Source of the DNA: Tanypteryx hageni
Lineage: Eukaryota; Arthropoda; Insecta; Odonata; Petaluridae
Reading direction: 5' to 3'
Length of the DNA: 64,000 nucleotides
NCBI GenBank assembly: GCA_028673005.1
Contig: CM054114.1
Span: 14,819,516 to 14,883,515 of the forward strand
Part shown: positions 47,901 through 59,900 of the stretch, piece after piece
How positions within the stretch are numbered: position 1 is the stretch's first letter
How the letters are laid out: each line of letters begins with the position of its first letter
Made by a program: the position numbers and the translations under genes
The notes under the pieces: generated by a model
The model's database searches: none
What the model saw: only the letters and a program-made list of their open reading frames with translations
Told to the model about the DNA's origin: nothing

Positions 47901-50900
47901 GTGTATGTGATAGCTTTTTTGTGGGTGCTCTAACTCAAAAACTATTAATCAGGTCAGCACAAAATTCTATATTTAACATTTTTATGCAAGTCACAAGAAC
48001 TGATTAGTTTTTAGTAAAAATCGGTCAACCGGAAGTGGGTTTTTACTCTTGTCACTTATCCGTTATTTTGAAATATTTGCTTTAATATTTAATAGAGGTA
48101 AAAATGTACTAGAATAAAATCTGTAGAAAATTTAATTTTCTACATCCTTTGTTTGTAACATATTCCCATATAATGCATTGTTTAAGAGATATCTTATATT
48201 TATAGCTGCCACGACCACGCCACCTACGGACGACTGTTAACAATTGACGCTTAGTTACCTCTTAGAAATGCTCCTTTTTCTTTTCTTAATTGTTGGAGCT
48301 TTGTCGCTATATCCAATATCAGAAGTCTATGGTTTGGGTTTATTTCTGTTCTGTGTAAACTTTAAATATTTCTCGCAGTTTCTTAAGATATTTATTATTA
48401 TGTAACCTATTTCGAATTTTTAGAAAAAATGCAGGTCTGGAGAAAGTCATGTGGTGGCCACATCAGATTTTTTTTAGAATCGCGACGAAATTGGTCGACA
48501 CCCAGTTTTCTTTAACTACTGAAAGAAAACTATGGTAAACTCGGACTAAATCCCTAAAGTTATTTTATCTGGCAGGTCTGTGAATTGCTTTAGAATCTCG
48601 CCTTTTTATATTTTTTTGTAATTCTAATCAGACGGAACATTAGTAAGCGCGAGAAAATTATTCAAGTCGGGGTTATTGCACTGTATCCAGATTCATATTC
48701 TTTTACCACACCACTTCATTTTCGACCATTACTTGAAGCGCTTTTTAAACAATTTTTTTCAATTTTTCCGGGCCATACGATCACCACCTGCGTGCAAAAT
48801 TTAAGTGATCAATTTCAACTATAAGTTTCGTAATATCAGCGACGGAAGGACAACTAAAAATGATCAATGGAGTGTATTTCCGCTGAACCTTTGCTTTAGT
48901 TTGCTTATTTTGTCTTCATAAGTACGTAATTGATCCTCTATTTCAACAATGTAAGTAGCGGTGTAATTATGAAGCGCATACCGTTGTTTTGAAAGGTGTT
49001 TACTTTGCCTTTGATTGATCCGTAATCATCAAAGCGATTAAACGCATAATTTATTCTGTCGATCTGTCAGAAGATATGAAGTGTATCAGTTGAAATGTTA
49101 AATTATTTTTCTTCAGCTGTTCAGTCACAAGAGGTCTTACACAGAAAGTGTAATAAGCTCAATTAAGCTGAACGAAAATTAAATTCATACGGAGCATCAT
49201 TTAACTAAAATAAAAGTCGAAAATAATTTCATATAAACACTGTAAGAAGTTTTCGTACTTTGTAGAAATCAATTTTGCACAGACCAACAAAATTATTCGA
49301 AAGAAAACAATGAAGTTCCCGATGCTGTGTTTTCGGTACGATTAAGTAACGAATGCCTCACACAAAGTGTCTGTCTTCAGCGCTCTTTTACGTTTCGCGG
49401 CGACGGATGTCAAATTCATGCGCGAAAGCGACAAATCGCCTCTTTTGCCTTCCGTGCCAGTCGTCGCAAAATCCAAAGTCAGCTTCCCACAAGAGAGATG
49501 CTGCAATGGCGGACTAAAGATCGAGTTGGATAGCGTTACCCTTTCAGGGATCATCTTCGCGAGAGAAAGGATGGCAGTGGGAAAGGATGAGCTTTGGAAA
49601 TGAGATATGCGAAATTCCGACGCTGCCGTTTGCAGAATCCTCACTTTTGAAAGAATACTCTCAACTCAAAGTGATTTACAAACCGTGTGTCGCGAGACAT
49701 TATTGTGTCGCTGCGTGAAATGAGATGTGTTGCGTGATGTTCTCAAAATATGTACAAGAAAATTTTAGTGTAGAGTATAATTCTTCCAGTAAAAACAAAG
49801 CAAAACTAAGTGAAAATGTATAAAGATATAAGGCTGCAAGTAACACTAACACTAAACAAAGAAACGCTATCACAACAATAATGTAAAAAAGTGTTACGTT
49901 ATAATATAAAATTTATATTATTACGCGTTTGCCCAGGAGTCGGCAACCTGCGGCTCTTTAATCAGTTAGTGATTGCAAAATAACCATACACAGCTACGTT
50001 ATACGATATAACCTGTCTCTCATCGTACATGAATTTAACACATTTCTAGCAATTAAAATGTCTTATATTCGTCCGTTAAAAATTATATTTTCGTTTTGGC
50101 GTGGTTTTTTGGGGGTCGCATAAGCGAACTCCGATTTACATATTGAACAGAAAGAAACTCGTCGAAAAGGAAATAAATAAACAAAGGCATAGTTACCGTT
50201 CCTAAAAGTATTTCTTTCGAAGGAGGAATATATCGCACTTTGGCACTCATTTTCTCCCAAATTTCGCCTATTGCCGCCCTTTCTCAAAAGTCTTGATTAT
50301 ACGCTGAAATTCTCTTCTGCCATACTCCCCTGTCGAATATCCCCTACTTAATACCAGTCACATTTTTTTATTTTTCTCCATTATTAAAGGAACACCTGCC
50401 ACCGAAACGTCCACTCCTATGCGATAGTTCAACTCGTCGAATATTTTTTAATCCTGTTTTTTCTTCAAGGGCTTTCCGGGCGCCCCTGGACCCATAGGAC
50501 CAAAAGGGCAACAAGGATTTCCAGGAATGGAGGGATTGCCAGGCCCAAAAGGTGATAAGGGCGATCCAGGCCCTCAGGGACCAAGGGGCACCAAGGGAGA
50601 TCGGGTGAGTAAACACTTAAACGTAATAATGAACATTATTTCGCGTCGCAATCTAATTATTTTGGAGATCTCCCGCATTTTAAGCGACTCGATTAAACGT
50701 AGCAAAGTCCCTCGAAAGTTAAAACCGAAATATTTCAACCATTAAATACACTATTCACTCACTCATCATTTTTTGTCAACACCTATCATTTGACTAAGAA
50801 AAACGCCGCGTACGACTGTTGGCTATACTTTCATAGGCTGAGTGAATAGACGGCAACGAGAATACTATTAGAAGAGAATACCTAGTTTTAACTATAGATT

Positions 50901-53900
50901 CCTTAGGTAAATGAAACAGCAATGGAAGCCAACAATAAATAAACCATATGTTTTAGCAATGTGCGCGCGAAATATTTTGTGCAACACATCAAATATGATG
51001 AGCAAATTCGTCGCATTTATTCTAAACCACAATTTATTTTGCGTTGTGCTGTATGTGGTTGGCATTTTTTTGCCGGCAAATCTCTTGAGTCGGAATTTCA
51101 TTCTTTAAGATAGAAATACGTTCAAATAATTTACGTTTCGGACAGTCAACGCCATGCTGTATATGGCGGTAAAGAAAAGGTTTGAACCTGTAGTTCGGTG
51201 TGATAATTACACATTGTAATTTCTCTATAAGAACATTTAAAAACTACAATACACCTTACATGTATGATTCGATGGAAAGACGGCAAAAAATATATACAAA
51301 GCAAATAATTTTGAAAAGACTTTAACTAATTTAAATAAATATTCGATGACAAATTCGCAAAATTACATATACTTAATGATTTGAGAAAATGCTGCCTTTG
51401 ACTGCTTGAATTGAATGATCCGTTCTTATCCGATATTAATATCTCACAACTATTACATTAATGATACGAGATCGAGTGTGTGCTATTTTATATTATTAAT
51501 TATACCATAAAAGTCATCAAACTCATTTGGACATATAAAGGCAAAAACGTTCTCTAACTTACACTTTTTAATTGATTTTCTATAAATCTAGGAAACCAAA
51601 TTATCGTAGCTTTAATTTTGCAATTAAAATTTGCTGGCGCGCCAAACTTTTTCTTTTTTGTTTGAGAATTTCTTTAATTGGAATTTGTAAACAAATTATC
51701 CCATCATTGCTTTCGTCGAAAATTTCTCCGAAAGATAATCATTTAATGAAGTTCGATTGTGATAACAAAATGACAAACGAGGAATCCCAGCGCTATAGAT
51801 AAAACTGGTGTTTATGACGCGCAAAGGCCAAGAGAGTGCGAACAATAAAACCTAATTCCTAAGGCTAAAAATCGAGGTCATATTTATACAAGTCATCGGG
51901 TCAATGATGACGCAAAGGCTTAAAGAAACTTATCGCTGGGGCAATCCATCAGTGAAAATGAATCCCTTCTTCGGTTCAGCGATTCTATATCAAATGCAAA
52001 TAGGTCTTGCAGGCCATACACGGTCAGCAAAAGCTAGTTGAATGTTGTCTATGATGCGAAGACACTTTTATCGAGGCAAATTAATGCTGATGCAATTTAG
52101 AGAAATTACATTGAGATTTTTCATGTTACATTGAATCAGTCATTTTGGTTGAAACTCGAACTACTTCTTCATCCCCATTTGAAATTAATATATAACTGAC
52201 ATTAGTTAGTTTGACAAAAAAATTGATCTCTATTTTGGCATGAATTTCGACTATATTCTGGGCAACAGGTATTCTTCAGATGTTGTTAAAAAGTAACACA
52301 CTGCATTGAGTGATCTTGTCAAGTAAATTTTCTCACACAAAATGCACAATTGACTCGCAAAAATTCAAGGTGTTGGAATTTATTAAAATAAAAAAATGAG
52401 TGACTTTTATCGCATGCGGCTTAAAATTAGAAACCAATCAAATTCATATTGAAATTAAAATTTCTCAATGCCATTCGAGATTTTAAATTCACATGATTCA
52501 ACATGAATTCAATGATGTAATTTATGATTCACGTGCATGCTTTCCTTCTGTTTCTTACCGCGAAAAAATTGTTGACGAGCAGGGCAAGATGGGTATGCCT
52601 GGTTTCCCTGGCATCAACGGAATCCCAGGAGTTCAAGGACCTCCGGGTCCAGCGGGCCTTCCTGGTCTCGATGGATGCAACGGAACTGACGTGAGTAGAT
52701 ATAAAACCAATTTATCAATTACTATATTTATTTATATAGATTTATACAGATATAGGCACTTATAAAGTTGGACTTAGTTTTCCATTCGAAACGTTTCCTC
52801 TGGAGCATCACAACTTGTAAACCATTGCACATTTAAATTGTTCCAGGGTCGGTTATTTAAAAAAAACGTTTACAAAAACAATACATCATGAGCAAAATCC
52901 GGTAGGATATTTAATGAAACCGACTTGGATAAAATATGGCGCTTTGAAAGGGTTTCCAAAGGAACCTTTGTTATTAAATGGGGAGACTAAAATGTTCAGA
53001 GTTACTATGGAATATTTGCTTATTAATGTAACTAGAGATGTACCAGCAAGATATGGCGCCAATGGCAACATTTTAGGGAACACTTTGGTTATGTAGAATA
53101 ACATTTTTGCTCCGTTTTGATATAGAATAATATTGTTTTTTATATAACTTTAACATTTGAGTATCGAATTAATCCTTATTATGGAAATATAAACTTTTGG
53201 CATTTTTGCGGGAAAATTCGGCGCTTTTTGCAAGCGACGCCTGTGGCAAATGTCACCTTCGCCATACCCTAATTACGGCACTGAATGCAACCATAGGCAC
53301 GAAGGATGATGAATTTCATCGAATTATACTATTTACTCGTTTATATTAACTTATTTCTTCTGCATCATACAGCCCTCTCTCAATATATTGCTGGAAAATA
53401 ATTATGTCGATTAGTTTATTTTTTAATCGGTCTACAGTTATTTGTTAAAAATTGCAATCGTCTTGTTTATGGCCCGAATCTGGTTCAAGGAGTGAAAAAT
53501 CAGCGAAAAACTGCCATTCAGTTCGCTTCATTGGCGTACTTTTGAGGGGAAAGGGGAACGAGGGGCGGGGTTAAATGTCGCGGGGTCACGTTGGGAGTAC
53601 AACGAATGCAAAACTCGTTTCCCGGAAGGGTGCGGTCGCCGTCATACCCTCAGATCTCCCTCCGGCAGCCAATCGCGCAGCGAGCCGTGATTCGACCGAT
53701 GAGCAAAAGATTCTTCTTTATAAATATTGCAGCGACGGTCATCGTTTCCATTTGGACGGCTAATTTCGATGAATTTAATAGTTTATCTATAGATTCCTAC
53801 GTATTACTTGATGAGGAACATTCATGTGCCTAATTTTAGTTGAGTGACTTTTCTCTTAATAGCAAATCTATGGGAAAACTGATATAAACAGAGCCCCGCT

Positions 53901-56900
53901 TTATGAAATACCAAATAAAATAGCCGTCCATCACAGTGATAAACGGAAACTTTAGAAAGACTTTTTCTTTATTTTTGAATAATTCGTAGCCCTTCGCTAT
54001 TACCACGAGCATACGTAAAATAACGAAGATCAGCAACACGAGGATTCTACCGCGCTTAACTTCCCATATTTTATTATCTTGACGTTGAAATTTGAAATTG
54101 AAATGACGAAAAAAGAACCTTTTCGTTGGCTTAGCAGGCTTTTGCGCGTAAAAATTTAGTGTCGGCCAACGTTATGGAATCCAGAAACCTACTTATGTTA
54201 GCCAAAGTCTCGAGGAAATAATAATGTCCGATCCCAAAGAAATAAACGATTTGGACACACATTAAAAAAACAATTCTTCGACATAGCTTCTCCCCTTCTT
54301 CACCCTCTCCACCTCCCAGAACGTCGACCCTTGACCTCCCGAGATGAAAGTGACCGTTGACCGGGTGCTGCCCACCAAACCATTTCCTCCCGCCCGTCGC
54401 CTCCATTTCACCCCCTCGACATAAGCTCGTTCGGCGCCGGAAGACGGCCGCTGAGACCCTCTTGGGCACGTGCAGTGGAATGGAAGGAGAGAAGTCATAA
54501 ACAAAAGTGTTGGGTAGGAAACAGACATGATGGGAGTCGGCTGGAGATTAATGGAGGAAGAGCATAAAGGGAAGTCGGAATGCGGGAGGAGGGAGGAACG
54601 GGGGGAGGGAAGAGGGGGGAGGAGGGATGGGAGGGGGTGGTGGGAGGGGAGGGAGGGGGAATGGGAGGGGGTGGGAGGGGGGAGGGAGGTGCGGAAGGGA
54701 GGGGGGAAAGGGGGAGGGAAAGGGAGGGAAGGGGAGGAAAAGGAAGCTTAACGAATTCGTCATGAAAAATTAAAAAAGATGTTCCACCTAACTGCGTAAA
54801 GAAATTTCGTAGAGTGCGGTTGACACTTGTCTCAAGTTCATTTCACGTTAACTTCACAAAAAATGCGAACTTATATTGCTTGCAAATGGGCCATAATCAA
54901 ACAAAAACGGTTATAAAACAAAAATAAGAGAAGTAAAAAAACTAGAGATTTGTGAAACCTGTACGCATCTCGTTCGTACTCTCGATAATTAGTCATAAAA
55001 TTGCCCTTTCAGTTACTTATAAACGTATTTTAACGTCGATTGTGATTTTATAAGTAAGACTATACCCTCTACAAATTGAGTGAATCAAGAAAATTTGCCC
55101 AAAATTCCATTCAGAATCCTTTGTTATATGACAAGTTTTTGTGTGGATCACTAGTTTTTTAATTAGGTAGTTTAGTATTAGTTATTTTTTCTGCTACGTT
55201 TGCATATTGAGCTACTATTTATTCAGTTACAGTTCAGGTTTATCTAACTCAAGTAGTCATTAGCATTTGTGTAAGTGCTATCAGAAACTTTATAAATGAC
55301 GGTTATATAGGTGATGATAAATACAGGTGTAAAGACTAAACAGAAAGAGCAACAGGAAAGTCATCTGCACTAGAACAATAAGGGAGTACAGAAGGTAATC
55401 ATAGTTCAGTCACATTAAATGAAGTTTTAAGCAATTAATAACATTTTACATTTAACCTTTACATGCACTCCTTCCAACTAAGCAAGCTTAAAAAACTGGG
55501 GTTAATCAAGTTAAATATTTCTATATCATTATATAATACTTTAAGGATTTTTTGAATGAATTTATAATGCAATTATTTAAAGACCGTTATAATAAATTAC
55601 AATTTCTTCATTCAAAAAAGTCAAAACATCTAGGAATCCATAAAATACACCATTTACAGGATAAGCTTTTTGATATTCTGTTTACCGTTGGCTGAGGACA
55701 CAGGGTTTACCTGGAGTTCCTGGACAACATGGCGCACCTGGTCCAAGAGGGTATCCTGGACTTTCTGGAATCAAGGGGGACAAGGGAGAGCCAGCTACGA
55801 TTGGACAATTTCCAAAAGGACAAAAGGGTGAGCCGGGTCTCGATGGTGTAAGAGGAATCCCAGGTTCTCCAGGAATTGAGGGCCCTAGAGGATATCCTGG
55901 GGTCAAAGGAGACCGAGGACCTGTTGTGAGTCAAGTTTTATTTTTAATATTCTGGAGAAATAATAAAGAATCTCAACCTAAAAGTAGCATCCATATTTTT
56001 AGAAACGTAAAGTCAAATACATATCCAATGTTCTCAGCATTAATTTGGTCAAAATTCATTTCAAAGTCAAAAAAAGAACTATAATTTGTACATTTGAATT
56101 CTACTTTATATTTCTTCAATTAAAAATAACATGCTCTGTGAACATTTACTTTCATTGCGATTAGAAATAAAATTAATAATTAATTCCAAGAATGTTGCAC
56201 AATTGTGAAATTTAAGTTACGTACTCTGTTTCCTTAGCAAAAAACTGGAGTACCACAGGTTTATCACTGTTTCTTGAAGAGGGATTCAAAATGCATTTAT
56301 TTCTCTTAAATTTTTCTCTCAATTACCTTAAGCAAGTTCTAAATAAATTTCCATCCTATACCAACCACTTTTTAAGCATGATTAATTACTCATTCATTAG
56401 AAAATGCCTCTGGCAAGAAATAAATTGAATATTTAAATGTTTTTGGCAATTTTTCCATACTGAAGGCATTTATTTTTTTCCAGGGACCATCAGGAGTTTC
56501 GGGAATGAAAGGAGCCCAAGGAGACATGGGATTGGGATATGAAGGTCAAAAGGGAGAAAAGGGGCTCAAAGGAGAAAGGGGTCCACCAGGGCCATCGGCC
56601 ACGTTAGAAACGAAGATAACGACCCTGAATGTTGGTCCGAAAGGTGAACCAGGAGATAAGGGTGATAAGGTGGGTCTATAAATCAATCGTCAAGCAACCT
56701 GAAAAGGAAGTTGATTTAAGCACAAAAGTTTTAAAATGCAATCCTTTTGCAGTCATCAAAGCAAGAAGTCAAATTAAATCTATATAACATTCTAGTATTT
56801 TTTGCAAACTCTCGATTAATTTCTTTCTCTTATTCACATAATTTTTCCAATAAAATTGTTAATCAATATTCATAGCCGATTCAAAAATGGGATAGAATTT

Positions 56901-59900
56901 AATATAATATCCTGACTTGAATTGGTTGATGTGTTTTAAATAACATAAATAAACATAACATGAGTTTTACTCATCAATTTAACGGTATTATTTTGAAGAA
57001 CTATCAACTGCCTGCAATCCTTGGTTCATGTCATTCACAACCTATATTGTTCAAAGCACCCAAGCAATGTGCAGTTAAATAGTTTACTTATATTGTAGGT
57101 TTCTAGTTTTTGATTCTGAAATCAATCAAGAAAACATCAGCAATGTGCCGAGTATAAAATGTTATATGTTTAATTGGATAGGGAGAACGTGGGTACCACG
57201 GTGAAAAAGGAGACAAGGGATCCATTGGGGAGCCCGGAATGCCAGGACCAGCTGGAATGAGGGGAGAAAAGGGATTACCTGGTGCTCCAGGTCCCAGGGT
57301 GAGCAAAATACAATATAATCAAATTATTCAAATTTCATTGGATTCTGAATTATCAATGAAAATCCATAATGTAGTGCAATGATATGAATGAATGAATTCT
57401 GATGGAAGAAGTTATTGTTTTAAAACTCAGGGTCGAGATGGATTCTCAGGACCACCAGGGCCTATTGGTCAGAAGGGAGACCGCGGCATGGACGGTTTGG
57501 ATGGACTTCCAGGGAGATTAGGATCAAAAGGAGAACCTGGAAGAGATGGCCAACCTGGTCCTCAAGGTCTTCAAGGCCCACCAGGGCTTCCTGGTGTAAG
57601 CAGCCATCGTCAAAATCTCGATATTGCTGTTTATGGAAGAAGAAATATTTTTGGATTTAATATTAACCTCTGAGTGAACTTTTGTCTGATGAATTTAGTG
57701 CATGACATGCATTTAAATAATGAATTATAAAATTTTATTTAACCATAATGATTTTAATATAACTTAGCAGCATTTTACAGATATATCTATGAAAGTATTA
57801 GCTTAGAGGATTAATTCCAAGCAAAAGAAAAAGAAATAAAAATTCATTATGTAATGATAAAAAACATTTCCTAGTCAGTTTGATTATGCTACTTAATGAA
57901 GAATAAAGGAAAAAAACTTTCCCTGTTTTGCTGTACATGATTCCACTTTTACTTCATCATGTTAATTAACAAAACCAAAATCAGTTGCACTCTATAACAT
58001 GCATTATTAATCATTCAAAGGGTGGAAAAGGAAGACCTGGAATTCCTGGACCTCAAGGACCAAGAGGATTCCCTGGCTTACCTGGGCCAAAAGGATTAGA
58101 TGGTTATCCCGGTACACAAGGGCCACGAGGGCCTCCTGGGCCAACTGGAGGTGCTGGAGTGCCTGGAACACCTGGGCCTGAAGGATTTCCTGGAGAGAAA
58201 GGCGGCAAAGGAGAGCCTGGTCTCCCTGGTAATTGGAAACATGTTTCTATAAATCAGTGAGCTTTATTATTTACTAACACTGAATCAAATTTTAAAATCG
58301 ATTTTCATTTAATTTCAAGTAATAATCATGGTAAGACTTTGTAGAGGAAAAATAATAATTATTAACTGACTAGAATGAAATTTGATTTAAATAAATTCAG
58401 TTTTAGTCTCTAATGAAGTTGAATACCAAACACTCTGGTGACATCACTAATCACTAAATCTCACAGATACAAGCAAACATTTTTAGCTGTTCAAATTTGT
58501 ACTTAAATCTCCAGCTTCCCTTCTTATACGTTTAGGTGAGATAACACCAAAAATTAATACTCTCTCTAGGTGCTAAAGATAACACACTAATATAGAAAAT
58601 TTTGTTTATAATATTGACTACATTGTTTGCATAAAGGTTTCCCTGGTGAACATGGACCAAGAGGTTTTGAAGGACCCCAGGGACCACCTGGACCACGAGG
58701 CTTGCTGGGAGAGAAAGGGCTTTCAATTGTGGTATGTGCATATAGTAATATTAATAAAAAAATTCTGAAATGTATCCAGTATAATTTTTAAAGACTGCAT
58801 GCATTTATATTATCATCACATTTCTTTTCAAATTGATTAATTTGCTTATAAAACAGGGTCCCAAAGGTCTGGACGGATCTCCTGGGAGGGATGGAGAGAA
58901 AGGACAAAAGGGAGAGGTGGGGTATGGTGGACCAAGAGGATTCCCAGGAGATTCAGTTCAAGGCATTCCAGGGCCCCCTGGACCACCTGGCCCAAGGGGA
59001 GAACCTGGAACGGCTGGAAGACAGGGAATTCCAGGATATTCAGGTGAGGAAAGAATTATATGCCAAATTCATTGATGGATTTGCTCTCACACAAATGGTT
59101 AACTTATGTATATCATTGACGCAAATATATTATGCTCATTAGTCTTTGTTTTCAGATCTATTTTTGACAAGCTAAAGTTGTGAATAGTATTATTATTTGC
59201 TCTAGAAAGTGGTTAATTTATTTGTCCATTTGCTGATTATTTCTACATACTTTGCTCAGCTCATCCATAAAAAATTGAGTTCGCCTATATTTGAATTCTC
59301 AGTTTTAAGTTTACTTTGTCGGTCTCGGTGGCGGCGGGGCAACATCCTCGCCTGCCAATCCGAAGGTTGCAGGTTCGAATCCCGCCTAGGTGGGTTTTTC
59401 TCCACCTAGGGCATGGATGTATCTGTTCCTCTATTGTTATTGTTAACATATTCCACTGTAAAATGGCTACAAAAACTGTATGTGGAATTATTGAATAAAT
59501 AAAATAAAATAAATAAATACTTGGAATAGAGCTGGAAACAATGACAATATATAGGAATAGTTATTGCCATACAGTAATTTTGAATGATGTTTTTAGAAAA
59601 TAGAAATCAATTACATCAATAATTTTGAATATTTTATGCAAGATATATAAATAAAGTTTGGGTAGGCTAACATGCTCATGTATTATTAAGGCAGCAGAAG
59701 ATTTATAACTAGACACAAAGGGTCCTAGACTTAGGAAACTTTAACACAGGAAAAGATATTGTATGAAATATTCATATATGGATTTTATTATGAGTTATCT
59801 AAGAGATTGTGTTAACAGTAATGCTAACATAGGGGCCCAAATGTGAGGTTACTCACTAATTCCTAGAATTGCTATATTCTCCAATGTATCATACTTAGTA

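Noticed and set aside
49342..49644. Open frames on both strands in the collagen intron
   Set aside because: No Gly-X-Y pattern or known motif. The patch is GC-rich, which makes stops rarer.
55682..55906. Minus-strand collagen-like frame (GxP pattern)
   Set aside because: It is the antisense shadow of exon d; Gly/Pro codons read GGN/CCN on opposite strands.
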